Below are positions 17,115-25,776 of a stretch of 64,000 nt of DNA, in pieces. The position numbers and the translations under genes are program-made. How positions within the stretch are numbered: the stretch's first letter is position 1; each line of letters starts with the position of its first letter. Origin of the DNA: Methanobacterium sp. UBA44 (GTDB taxonomy: Archaea; Methanobacteriota; Methanobacteria; Methanobacteriales; Methanobacteriaceae); assembly GCA_002494885.1 (NCBI GenBank), contig DACV01000002.1, positions 1-64,000 of the forward strand, given 5' to 3'. The notes below the pieces were generated by a model, which was given only the letters and a program-made list of their open reading frames with translations, had not been told where the DNA came from and made no database searches.

Positions 17115-17795
17115 ATTATCACCATGTAACATACGAATTTAAAATACATTAATTTCAATATTTGCTATTATTTAGTAAGTTGTACATTGTACTTAATAGT
17201 ATCCTAAGAACTTAATACCCACTCCTTTATAAAGAAATCACTTTCAAAAACCTAGATTATGAAATCTCCATTATTCTCAAAAGGAATTCCAGGTATACAC
17301 ATATATTCTAAAATATTTGGATTTAGGGTTTACATACCCCATAATATAGGGCAAAAACAATTTGTTATAATCTAAAATCATTAACTTCACTATAGAATTA
17401 AACTACTTGCCTAAATATCACCAAAAATCACAAAATTATATTGAGTGGTAATTTTTTTTTTATATGACTTAAATTAATGTACAAAAAATCAAAATTCTAA
17501 TATAAAAAGAAAAAATAATCAGCTATTTTTCTTTTTTTGTAATTAGTTTTCATTGATTTTACTTAAAACCTGTTAATAACTCAACAATTGATAATATATT
17601 AGATTTAAAATAGAGTTATATTTAAAATGATTTTCCAACGTTTTTTTATCGAAAATCAGAATGTTTAGGTTTAAAACCTGTTATCATCATTTAACCTCTT
17701 TTATTTATAATTAAAATTTCTTTTTAATCCGAAAAGTTTATATATTAAAAATAAAACATATAACATAAAGCATAAAAAATAATTGGGAAGAGGAT
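17115..17795. other. Long AT-rich intergenic region
   Basis: About 680 nt without a convincing gene. Very AT-rich with no strong palindromes. The right end holds the BRE/TATA of the next gene. The left part (17115-17250) would carry the PRC-barrel promoter on the minus strand. It marks the left border of the accessory island. Confidence 0.5.
17731..17746 (+). promoter_or_regulatory. BRE/TATA promoter of the island
   Basis: Purine-rich GAAAAG followed by TTTATATATT at 17737-17746. A start near 17768-17772 would leave a short leader containing the GGGAAGAGGAT ribosome site. Confidence 0.55.
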
Positions 17796-17987
17796 ATGAT
17801 GGGAGCGATAACGGTATGTATTCCAGATGAATTGGAAATAGCATTCAGGCGCATTACAAGACAAAAATATGGTGACAAGCAGGGAAGATTATCACGTGGG
17901 GCAACAGAGGCACTTTTTGACTGGTGCAGGAAAGAAGGCTTTGAATATCAGCTCCCTGAAGAAGAAGGGAACGTTCGCTGTGAATGA
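17796..17987 (+). CDS. Ribbon-helix-helix type small DNA-binding protein
   Basis: 63 residues (or 62 from the second ATG at 17799). The start MGAITVCIPDELEIAFRRI gives the beta ribbon and first helix, and GRLSRGATEALFDWC the second helix of an RHH/CopG-like fold, as in many small archaeal regulators. The tail is acidic with a terminal Cys. It lies 31 nt before the next gene and may regulate the island; the target is unknown. Confidence 0.65.
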   Translation: MMGAITVCIPDELEIAFRRITRQKYGDKQGRLSRGATEALFDWCRKEGFEYQLPEEEGNVRCE

Positions 17988-18018
17988 TTTAAAAAAATAA
18001 ATTCAATGAGGTGATTAT

Positions 18019-18498
18019 ATGCTTGATTTAGGAATTCAAAAAGGAAATACCAGCTATGAAGACGACTATAAGGCTAAGTACCTTTCTCAGCTTGAGATAG
18101 GTAGCGAAATCACTGGTGATATATACGTGGGAGAATTAAAATCTAAAGAAATTAAAAGTAAAGAAGTACAGGAGTTTTATATTATAATCACAGACCATAA
18201 AAATAAGCAAAAATGGATATGTGGACTTATTACATCTGCATATTTCGACGACGATGTTGCAAAAATTTATGGGGAGAAAGGAGGCAGGATTTATCAGTTA
18301 ATAGACAGTATAAGTCATGCACTTAATGGCACAGAGTTAAATCAGCTGGAAAGTTACTCTGTTGTTTTTGACACTTTTCGCCAGACAATAAATGAGAGAA
18401 TTGAAGAAGTCACTGTAAAATCAGTAAAAGCAAGCAACCAGAATGCTAAAACTCCAAACCTTCAGGTAGTTAAAGCAAAAGCGTTCGATGAAACATAG
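18019..18498 (+). CDS. Unknown protein of the NucS/ERF island
   Basis: 159 residues with a strand-rich middle (GSEITGDIYVGELK, EFYIIITDHKNKQKWICGL) that could be an OB-like barrel, and a helix around GGRIYQLIDSISHAL. No family recognised. GAGGTG lies before the ATG at 18019, and the gene is in the same transcript direction as RHH, nucS and erf. The company of an annealing protein makes a single-strand-DNA-binding role worth testing, but nothing in the sequence proves it. Confidence 0.6.
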   Translation: MLDLGIQKGNTSYEDDYKAKYLSQLEIGSEITGDIYVGELKSKEIKSKEVQEFYIIITDHKNKQKWICGLITSAYFDDDVAKIYGEKGGRIYQLIDSISHALNGTELNQLESYSVVFDTFRQTINERIEEVTVKSVKASNQNAKTPNLQVVKAKAFDET

Positions 18499-18512
18499 TT
18501 TTATCGACGCAT

Positions 18513-18661
18513 GCGAAAAACTATATTTTTTCGCGGTTGCAAAACTCGTTTTGCAAACATTAAAAATCATTACTATGATTTTTGCCAGCATTTAAACAGG
18601 TTTAAATTGTTATCAGAAATCCATGATTTCTGAACTCCTTGAAGATAAAAAAATATCTTCA
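18513..18661. repeat. Array of five perfect hairpins
   Basis: Five consecutive perfect inverted repeats in 149 nt: 18513-18520/18527-18534 (8 bp), 18537-18544/18549-18556 (8 bp, loop CTCG), 18562-18570/18575-18583 (9 bp, loop TACT), 18613-18621/18625-18633 (9 bp, loop CAT) and 18640-18647/18654-18661 (8 bp, loop of six A). They fill the gap between the unknown protein and nucS. Stem sequences differ from each other, so this is not a simple tandem repeat. Confidence 0.65.
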
Positions 18662-18728
18662 CACATTTTATTTTTTGAAATACAAACTTTTTATTATTTT
18701 TTGTAACACAATTTTTACAGGGATGGTC

Positions 18729-19484
18729 ATGGAAAAGTTCAAAGTAAAGCAAAATCCCGATTTCAATGAAACCAGCGAAATTTTAGAGTGCGGACTTAAA
18801 AATAGGGCAATTATAATAATTACAGCATGTTGCAGGGTTCACTATGAAGGCCGGGCTAAAAGCACTCTTGAATATGGGGACAGGGTCGTTATAATTAAGC
18901 CTGATGGTTCTTTCCTTGTTCATAAGGGCGAAAAAAGAAATCCAGTTAACTGGCAGCCTCCAGGATGCACTATAAAATACATGGTAGAAGATAATTTGGT
19001 TTTAATTAGAAGTATTAGAAAAAATCCAAAAGAAATATTAGACGTTGAAATCTCCAAAACTCATGTAATACAGTACTTTATCGCGGAAGATTATGAAAAA
19101 CTGGATTTAATTGGAAGCGAGGAAGATATGGCTAACCTTATATTCTATGAAAATCCTGAAGTGATTGAGGAAGGTTTTAAACCTACTGCAAAGGAAAAAT
19201 CTATTTCAAATGGAGTTATTGATATTGTAGGAAAAGATAAAAACGGAAATATGGTTTTATTAGAACTTAAAAGAGGTAGAGCTACCTTAGACGCAGTGAG
19301 TCAACTTAAAAGATATATTGATAGCTTAAAAGAACATAATGGAAACTTAAGAGGAATAATTGTGGCCCCTTCCATTACAGATAGTGCAATGAAACTTTTA
19401 AAAAGATATAATCTCGAATTTAAACAATTAAATCCTCCTAAAGAACTTAAAAAAACAAATAATATTACATTAAAATCTTTCTAA
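18729..19484 (+). CDS. nucS: Endonuclease NucS (EndoMS)
   Basis: Archaeal mismatch- and flap-directed nuclease. 251 residues from the ATG at 18729 (an alternative ATG is two codons upstream). The N-terminal beta domain contains the family segment CCRVHYEGRAKSTLEYGDRV and NWQPPGC; the C-terminal RecB-like domain has VIDIVGKDKNGNMVLLELK giving the D...ExK catalytic triad, then AVSQLKRYID. The frame is open upstream through the hairpin array but that part is low-complexity and not family-like. It is followed 55 nt later by erf. Confidence 0.9.
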   Translation: MEKFKVKQNPDFNETSEILECGLKNRAIIIITACCRVHYEGRAKSTLEYGDRVVIIKPDGSFLVHKGEKRNPVNWQPPGCTIKYMVEDNLVLIRSIRKNPKEILDVEISKTHVIQYFIAEDYEKLDLIGSEEDMANLIFYENPEVIEEGFKPTAKEKSISNGVIDIVGKDKNGNMVLLELKRGRATLDAVSQLKRYIDSLKEHNGNLRGIIVAPSITDSAMKLLKRYNLEFKQLNPPKELKKTNNITLKSF

Positions 19485-19539
19485 TTTTATTAAATTTTTA
19501 AACTACAATTACCTAAATAATTGAAAAGGAGTGATTTAA

Positions 19540-20136
19540 ATGGAAATTAAAAATATAGCAGCAGCATTATTAGAAGTTCAAAGAAAAATCAAAAATCCAT
19601 CAAACACAGCTACAAATCCTTTTTTCAAAAGTAAATATGCACCATTACCAGACATTTTAAACTGTGTACGTCCTCTTTTAACCGAAAATGGAATATTATT
19701 AATTCAAAATACTGGAAGTAATGAAGCAGGGGATGTATATATCCAAACTAAACTCATTCACACTTCAGGTGAAGTAATTAAAACTGATAAATTACTCTTG
19801 AAACCTGATAAAAATACAGCTCAGGGAATAGGGTCAGCTATTACATATGGAAGGCGTTATCAATTAACAGCCCTTTTAGGAATAAGTTCTGAAGACGACG
19901 ACGATGGAAATATAGCTTCAAAAGCAAATAAAAAATCAAAAACACGTCCAAAAGTAGAATCGCCTGATTTAAATGATGATATTGAAGCAATAGAATGGAT
20001 AAAGGAAATTAAAGATATGTTAGTTGAAAAGAAGTTTGATGTGAATCAAAATGCAATTATAAGCAAAGCTAAGCAGCATTATAACAGTGAACATGTTGAA
20101 AGGATTGAGACACAGCTTAAGAGAAAAATTATTTGA
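19540..20136 (+). CDS. erf: ERF-family single-strand annealing protein
   Basis: 198 residues. The N-terminal 125 residues fit the ERF superfamily: VQRKIKNPSNTATNPFFKSKYAPLPDIL, then the GIGSAITYGRRYQLTALLGI core, ending in an acidic EDDDDGN turn. The C-terminal part is a basic linker and a helical domain. ERF proteins are mostly phage recombinases that anneal complementary strands, so a viral origin for this island is likely. GGAG ribosome site before the ATG. Adjacent nucS suggests joint action on branched or mismatched DNA (inference). Confidence 0.88.
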   Translation: MEIKNIAAALLEVQRKIKNPSNTATNPFFKSKYAPLPDILNCVRPLLTENGILLIQNTGSNEAGDVYIQTKLIHTSGEVIKTDKLLLKPDKNTAQGIGSAITYGRRYQLTALLGISSEDDDDGNIASKANKKSKTRPKVESPDLNDDIEAIEWIKEIKDMLVEKKFDVNQNAIISKAKQHYNSEHVERIETQLKRKII

Positions 20137-20300
20137 GTTTAAAGGATTAGATCACCTTCAAATCTTTATAAATCAAAAATAGTGAGGAACTGAGCTTTTT
20201 TGATTTATTTAATTACATATCTTTTTTACTAGTTTCTTTTATACCAAAAAATTCTAAAGTAATGGTAAGTGTTAAATGCATTTAAAAGAGGAGGGATTTC

Positions 20301-20415
20301 ATGAAAACCGTTCGAATAAGGAAGGATATTGATCTTGAAAAAACGATCCTCATATGTATCTTTTGAACTGCACGTAAAACCAAAACATTTGAAGGTTGTG
20401 CGCCCTTTTTCATGA
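20301..20415 (+). pseudogene. Small gene with apparent frameshift at an A-run
   Basis: A strong GAGGAGGG site precedes ATG 20301, but the frame stops at 20366. If one A is dropped from the six-A run near 20338-20343, reading continues in frame +1 for 23 codons (SSYVSFELHVKPKHLKVV...) to TGA 20413-20415, which overlaps the next ATG as ATGA. That overlap is typical of coupled genes and supports the shifted reading as the ancestral product of about 37 residues. Either a recent mutation, a sequencing error in a homopolymer, or programmed shifting. Confidence 0.45.
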
Positions 20416-20705
20416 ATAAAATAATTACACAGAACAATGTTCATGTTCCAGAAGATAGAAAACGACTTAAGTTATCTTCAGAGATTATTTCTGATATTTT
20501 TGGCCATACAGATAAATCATCTAAAATTCAAATACTAATCGGAAACGAAGTATTATATGCATATTTCAGCAATGAAACATTTTCTGTCAGCGCAAAAAGA
20601 AATGAAGTTCTTGAAACTGAAATAATAGATAAATTAGAAAGTGAATTCAGTAAAAAATATCCTGGAATGTGTAACGAATTTACATCACGACTTTTAGACA
20701 AATAA
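20412..20705 (+). CDS. Hypothetical protein at the island's right end
   Basis: 97 residues with no recognised family. A helical, charged protein (DRKRLKLSSEIISDIFGH ... EIIDKLESEFSKKYPG). ATG 20412 overlaps the stop of the frameshifted upstream frame, so it may be translationally coupled. It ends 22 nt before the convergent symporter stop codon. Confidence 0.55.
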   Translation: MNKIITQNNVHVPEDRKRLKLSSEIISDIFGHTDKSSKIQILIGNEVLYAYFSNETFSVSAKRNEVLETEIIDKLESEFSKKYPGMCNEFTSRLLDK

Positions 20706-20726
20706 AGCTTAAAAACAAAAAGGGAA

Positions 20727-22325
20727 TTAAACCCCCTTAAATATTTTATCTAAATGTTCTTTTTCAGGCGGTTTGGTCAGTAGGCTAACTATAACAGTTA
20801 TCACAAATGCAATAGGTAGAGCTATCACAATTGAATCAACTGTTGGCCATGGATTTGAAGCAATGAGAACATCAGCTCCTGTAAGGGCCTTACATATACC
20901 CAGAGCTGTCGCTGATTTCTTGTATTCAAATACAAGCCAGAAAACACTTATTATGGTTCCTATAATTAAACCAGAGATTACTCCTTCTTTTGTAGATCTT
21001 TTCCAGAACAGTGCAAAGGCATACATTGAAAGAAACGCCGCAGCAGTTATACTGAACCATATTGCTGTTCCAACAGCTATTATGTTTGCTGGAAGAACAA
21101 GCCCCAAAATTACGGCAATTAAAACTGCAACTACAATTCCAATTCTTGCAACCATAACTGATGATTTGCCTTTAGTACCAGTCACTGTCTCGTATATGTC
21201 ACGCCCTAAAGCAGTTCCCTGTACATGGAATTGGGCTGAAAGGGTAGACATTGCCGCTGAAAGCAGAGTAATCATAAATAAGTAAGCAAACCACAAAGGC
21301 ATAGCAGCCGAAATAAATGCAGGAATTATTTTATCCGCATTACCTCCAGCTACCTGTATTGCTATTTTCCCAACTGTATCAAAGAAGTAAACATTGGATA
21401 GCGCACCTACAACAAAAGCAGTACCGGTCATCATGAATATGAATATTCCTCCGATTAATACTGCCCTGTTAAGCTCTCTATTTGATTTAACAGTCATGAA
21501 CCTTACGGCAAGCTGTGGTTGTGATAGAACACCAATTCCAACCCCAAGTATAAGTGTACTAACCAGGGTCCACCAGAATGGGCTACCTAATGCAGGCATG
21601 GAGGTCCAGCCCGTAAATCCTGTAGCGGCAGCTTTAACAGTTGATTCAGCAGGTACTACATTAATTAAATTACTAAGCGCCTGATGCGCCTCTGTAATGC
21701 CTCCAAGTATCCAGTAAATTGAACCCAACAGAATTACTACTCCTACAAACATGATTGTTCCCTGGAGGGCGTCAGTGTACATTACCCCTCTTATTCCCCC
21801 AAAAATAACATAAACAGCCACTATAACCGCCATTGCAATTAAAGCGATGGTATAATCAATTTGAAGGGTTGTTTCTACAAATCTGGCCATACCAATTAGA
21901 ACTACTGAAGCATATAATGGCATTCCAAGGAATATAACTGCTCCTGAAAAATATTGTATAAATTTACTATTAAAACGCCGTGAAAGAAACTCAGGAAAAG
22001 TCAAAGCACCTAAATTATGCCCGATTTTTCGAGTTCGTTTTCCAAATAAGACAAAAGCAATAAAGATACCTACAAAAATGTTCAGTACTGTTAGCCATAA
22101 AAGGCCCATTCCATAAACACCTGCTGTTCCACCAAAACCTACAATTGCAGATGTACTGATAAATGTGGCACCGTAACTAAGAGCCATGATAAATGGGTGG
22201 GTTTTACGCCCGGCAACCATGTAGTCATCCGCGCTTTTGGTTCTTTTCCATGCTACGTATCCTACATAACCTACTAATAGGAGGTATATTAATACTATAA
22301 TACTTAATATAAATATATTTTCCAT
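20727..22325 (-). CDS. Sodium:solute symporter (SSS family), copy 1
   Basis: A 532-residue membrane protein with about 13 hydrophobic segments, starting with an outside N-terminus as in the SSS family. Family marks are WKRTKSADDYMVAGRKT (30s), the SYGATFISTSAIVGFGG loop in TM2 and GGIRGVMYTDALQG in the middle. The substrate cannot be read from sequence; organic acids, amino acids or pantothenate are family options. The small accessory subunit gene lies 12 nt upstream. Parts of the DNA are identical to the copy at 29.3-30.9 kb. Confidence 0.9.
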   Translation of the reverse strand: MENIFILSIIVLIYLLLVGYVGYVAWKRTKSADDYMVAGRKTHPFIMALSYGATFISTSAIVGFGGTAGVYGMGLLWLTVLNIFVGIFIAFVLFGKRTRKIGHNLGALTFPEFLSRRFNSKFIQYFSGAVIFLGMPLYASVVLIGMARFVETTLQIDYTIALIAMAVIVAVYVIFGGIRGVMYTDALQGTIMFVGVVILLGSIYWILGGITEAHQALSNLINVVPAESTVKAAATGFTGWTSMPALGSPFWWTLVSTLILGVGIGVLSQPQLAVRFMTVKSNRELNRAVLIGGIFIFMMTGTAFVVGALSNVYFFDTVGKIAIQVAGGNADKIIPAFISAAMPLWFAYLFMITLLSAAMSTLSAQFHVQGTALGRDIYETVTGTKGKSSVMVARIGIVVAVLIAVILGLVLPANIIAVGTAIWFSITAAAFLSMYAFALFWKRSTKEGVISGLIIGTIISVFWLVFEYKKSATALGICKALTGADVLIASNPWPTVDSIVIALPIAFVITVIVSLLTKPPEKEHLDKIFKGV

Positions 22326-22337
22326 TTAATCCACAAC

Positions 22338-22544
22338 CTAACCTTCTTCATCCCATAGGCCTAACTCTTTTTCTTCCATTTCTTTTTCCTTTTTATGCCA
22401 TTCCATTTCTTCTTTAATCTGTTCCTCTTCATCTTCGCCGCCTTTATTCCAGTTTAAAATTCCATAAACAACACATAAAAGCATGCTTAAAATACAGAGA
22501 ACATAAGCTCCCCATATCCATGGATCGTTAATTCCCAATACCAT
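22338..22544 (-). CDS. Symporter small accessory protein
   Basis: 68 residues with one strong membrane helix (WGAYVLCILSMLLCVVYGIL) followed by a highly charged, Glu/Lys-rich cytoplasmic tail. This layout matches the small accessory subunits encoded just ahead of archaeal and bacterial SSS transporters. ATG at 22544 behind a GGAGGTGAG site. The second symporter copy has no such partner, so this subunit may serve both. Confidence 0.8.
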   Translation of the reverse strand: MVLGINDPWIWGAYVLCILSMLLCVVYGILNWNKGGEDEEEQIKEEMEWHKKEKEMEEKELGLWDEEG

Positions 22545-22939
22545 GTATTCTCACCTCCCTTTACTTTTTAAAAACATTTGATCAGAATACATTTAATAAT
22601 TGAAAACAAGAACCTTTTATATTTATCTATTTATATATTTGAGAAAAAGTAAAAATTATTTAGTCAAATGGTTAAATATATGAAATATTTTCAATATTAC
22701 AACAGATTTAATATAAGTTTGTATAAAATAACACTATTTAAGAATTAATTAATACTACGGGCTATAAAATTATTCTTAAAGTAATTATAGCCCATCAAAA
22801 TCTAGTATTATCTCCAAATCGAAGTCGCAAAAAATCCAATGTTTGTAGACTTTCAGTTTTTCCACTCCAATTTACAGTATTAGAAAAAATTTGATAGATT
22901 ATTGACACTAAAATAGAAATTTTTGGAGGTATAAAAAAA
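22545..22939. other. Intergenic region upstream of symporter 1
   Basis: About 395 nt, AT-rich, carrying the promoter of the accessory/symporter pair (minus strand). The one clear structure is the inverted repeat at 22759-22793. Its right edge holds a decayed gene fragment. Confidence 0.5.
22759..22793. promoter_or_regulatory. Inverted repeat upstream of symporter operon
   Basis: GGGCTATAA (22759-22767) pairs perfectly with TTATAGCCC (22785-22793); a slightly different register lets a second AT-rich stem form inside. It lies 215-250 nt ahead of the accessory gene start and about 240 nt past the kinase stop. It may be an operator or an end structure for the kinase transcript. Confidence 0.4.
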
Positions 22940-23028
22940 ATGAGAGCTGTAGTTTTATAAAGGACCCAAAAACAATTGAAGATATTGATGACTTAGATAT
23001 GGTTAGTTCGCTGAAACAGATCAACTGA
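22940..23028 (+). pseudogene. Fragment of a zinc-type alcohol dehydrogenase-like gene
   Basis: GGAGGT and ATG 22940 begin MRAVVL, a typical start of medium-chain dehydrogenases, then a stop. In another frame DPKTIEDIDDLDMVSSL follows to a TGA at 23026-23028. The intact ribosome site with a frameshifted, truncated frame indicates a gene remnant. The family call is from the first residues only. Confidence 0.4.
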
Positions 23029-23030
23029 TT

Positions 23031-25502
23031 TTAGTTATGATGAAGCTCCTTTGATTTTTGGCTGGATATTGTAAAATAAAAAGTTGAACCCTTTCCATAT
23101 TCTGATTCAATCCAGATACACCCGCCGTGCCGTTCAACTATCTTTTTGGCGACTGCAAGTCCAATTCCAGTCCCACCATATTCTTCCCTTGTATGTAAAC
23201 GCTGGAAAATGGTGAATATACGCTTAAGATACTCTTCTTCAATTCCAATTCCATTGTCTTGAACACTGAAAACATATTCGTTTTCTTCTTTTCTGGCTGA
23301 AATATGGATTTCAGGGGACTCGTTTTCTTTTTTAAATTTGATGGCATTCCCGATTAGATTTTGGAATAGCTGTAACAGCTGTCCTGAATCTGCATTTACT
23401 ACAGGAAGTTCATCATGGGTAATTTTAGCCTTATTTGCACTGATTGCGGCATGAAGATTGGTAATCACATTTTTAAATATTTCTTCAATATCAGTAGGTT
23501 TGAACTCTTTCCCCTTTGTTGTTACTCTGGAATAGTCAAGCAAGTCATTAATTAGGATTTGCATCCTTTTAGATGCATCAACGATGTATTCAATGAAATC
23601 ATCTGCATCAGAATCTAATTTATCCTTATAACGTCTTTCTATTAATTGTGCAAAACTGGTAACTGTTCTAAGGGGCTCCTGCAGGTCATGAGAGGCTACA
23701 TAGGCAAATTGTTGCAGTTCCTTATTGGATCGCTTTAACTCATTGATAAGGATTTTTTGACTTTCTTCTGCTTTTTTAATGTCTGTAATGTCCTGAATAG
23801 TTCCCATCATCATGACTACTTCTCCGTCATTATCAAGAACAACTTCTGCTTGATTTCGAACGATTTTCTGGGAATTTTCAGGCAGAATAATGCTGTGATC
23901 GATGCAGTAAGATTTTTTCTTGTTCAGGGCCATTTTAACAGAATCGTTTACAAAATCTCTGTCGTCTGGATGAACCAGTCTTAAAAATGCTTCAAATTTA
24001 GAATCAAAATTATCTGGATCTAATTTGAAAATTCGATAAATTTCGCTGGACCATGCTAATTGGTTTGTATCTATATTCCAGTTCCAGTTTCCAATATGGG
24101 CCATTTTTTGTGCGTTTGCAAGATTTTTTTCACTATTTTTGAGCTCTTTTTCTGCCCTTTTTCGCTCTTCAAGTTCAATTTTAAGTAGCTCATTTGCTGC
24201 TTTTAGTTCACGGGTACGCTTTTCTACCCTAACTTCAAGTTCATTCTTTGTTTTTTCAAGTGATTCTTCAATTTTTTTACGTTCTGTAATATCCTGTTCA
24301 ACACAGATGATTTTAAGAGGATGACCTGCAAAATCAGTTATCACTTCTCCTTGACATGAAATGACCCTGATATCTCCATCTGGGCGACATATACGAAATT
24401 CATAGTCAAAAGATTTATGGTTCTCTAAAGCATTCGAAAGAACCCTATCTACAGTATTATGGTCTTCAGGATGTACTAAATTCAAAATACTATCAAATTT
24501 TGCTCCTGACACATTAGGATCCAAACCATAGATATTATACAGCTCATCAGACCATGTAATTACGTTATTCTGGATATCCCAATCCCAGTTACCAATATGT
24601 CCAATTCTCTGAGCTTCATGGAGTTGTTTATAATTTTTTTCAAGGGTTTTTTTAATCATTACCGGTTCTGTAACATCATGCATTACAAGAAGGGTGCCTA
24701 TATAATTACCTTTATCATAAAATGCTTTAACTGATGATTCAATGGTGATTTTTTCCCCATTGCTATTAAAACATATATTTTCACCATACCAGGTTCCAGT
24801 AATCTCCAGTTGTCTAACAGCATGTTTTTTATCTTCTGGACTTAACCATTGGTAACCTATGACTTCTGATAGTGTTTCGCCTTCAACTTCCTGAAATTTA
24901 AATCCAAATAATTTTTCTGCGCCCTTATTCCAGTAAAGTATATGATTTTCATGGTCTACAGTTATTATTGCATCCTTTACCTGGGATATGATGTCTGCTT
25001 GAAATTCTATTTCATCTTCTTTAGATTTAAGTAATGTAATCTCATCCATAATGACATAAATACTTTTTACAGAATTATCTTCGCTAAATTCAGGTATATA
25101 ACATGTATTATAGTATTTAGAATCTCCATATGTGTCTAATTCTAATTCAAATCTTTGAACTTCTCCTGTTTTAAAAACCTTCTTTAAATTAGTTTCAATA
25201 TGTTTTAAATGCCTATGCGATATTCCTAATTCCCTGTCGGTTTTCATTGCATATTCTTCTGTACTTATACCCCATATTTGTCCAAATGCAGGGTTGAGAT
25301 AAGTATGACGGAACATAGTATCATAGATAGTTATTCCTTCAGATAAATGCTCATGCAAGAATCTAAATTTAGTTTCATCTTTTTTAGCAGACTTTTTTAG
25401 TTTTTCGTTATATTCTTTTTCACCAGTTTTTTCAATTTCTTGGTTAAAAATGCTGGGTTCATTCGAGAATATATTCATAGATCCTCTGCTATTTTTCTCC
25501 AT
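23031..25502 (-). CDS. Multi-PAS sensor histidine kinase
   Basis: About 823 residues and no membrane segment, so a cytoplasmic sensor. Order: four PAS domains (two classical, and two of the PAS_3 type starting with the repeated HIGNWDWDI/HIGNWNWNI), a coiled coil between PAS 3 and 4, then a HisKA-like helix pair with the phospho-acceptor in ASHDLQEPLRTV and a HATPase domain with N box NLIGNAIKF and G boxes DNGIGI and GGTGIGLAV. No receiver domain or response regulator is adjacent. Start chosen at ATG 25502; a TTG lies nine codons upstream. Signal unknown. Confidence 0.88.
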   Translation of the reverse strand: MEKNSRGSMNIFSNEPSIFNQEIEKTGEKEYNEKLKKSAKKDETKFRFLHEHLSEGITIYDTMFRHTYLNPAFGQIWGISTEEYAMKTDRELGISHRHLKHIETNLKKVFKTGEVQRFELELDTYGDSKYYNTCYIPEFSEDNSVKSIYVIMDEITLLKSKEDEIEFQADIISQVKDAIITVDHENHILYWNKGAEKLFGFKFQEVEGETLSEVIGYQWLSPEDKKHAVRQLEITGTWYGENICFNSNGEKITIESSVKAFYDKGNYIGTLLVMHDVTEPVMIKKTLEKNYKQLHEAQRIGHIGNWDWDIQNNVITWSDELYNIYGLDPNVSGAKFDSILNLVHPEDHNTVDRVLSNALENHKSFDYEFRICRPDGDIRVISCQGEVITDFAGHPLKIICVEQDITERKKIEESLEKTKNELEVRVEKRTRELKAANELLKIELEERKRAEKELKNSEKNLANAQKMAHIGNWNWNIDTNQLAWSSEIYRIFKLDPDNFDSKFEAFLRLVHPDDRDFVNDSVKMALNKKKSYCIDHSIILPENSQKIVRNQAEVVLDNDGEVVMMMGTIQDITDIKKAEESQKILINELKRSNKELQQFAYVASHDLQEPLRTVTSFAQLIERRYKDKLDSDADDFIEYIVDASKRMQILINDLLDYSRVTTKGKEFKPTDIEEIFKNVITNLHAAISANKAKITHDELPVVNADSGQLLQLFQNLIGNAIKFKKENESPEIHISARKEENEYVFSVQDNGIGIEEEYLKRIFTIFQRLHTREEYGGTGIGLAVAKKIVERHGGCIWIESEYGKGSTFYFTISSQKSKELHHN

Positions 25503-25776
25503 ATGCACACTCTTCTCTGTATGAATCAATTGAAAGAACTTTTATAATAGCCATTAACCTGTATAGTATAATTGTGCACTTCTTATTATTATATTTTATT
25601 ATTTATGTATGATATGGCCTTATCGAAGTTTAAAAATAGCTATTTAAACGTATTACTATAAATAATTAGGTTATTACTAAAAAAGATTAAAAAAAATAAT
25701 TTTATGATGTATAAATAATAAGATTTATCTCTGATTCTGGTTTACTTGTATGATTAAAAAAAAGCTTTTTAATCCT

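Noticed and set aside
18639..18722. N-terminal extension of NucS through the last hairpin
   Set aside because: The added residues are low-complexity and hydrophobic, the family begins near MEKFKV, and the stretch is part of the hairpin array.
20229..20444. Minus-strand frame of 71 codons across the frameshifted gene
   Set aside because: It has no ribosome site, and the plus-strand signals (GAGGAGGG, ATG, ATGA overlap) explain the region better.
22986..23028. TGATGA and CTGA words that resemble C/D box sRNA boxes
   Set aside because: The spacing between the two CTGA words is too short for a C' box and guide, and the bases belong to the decayed dehydrogenase fragment.
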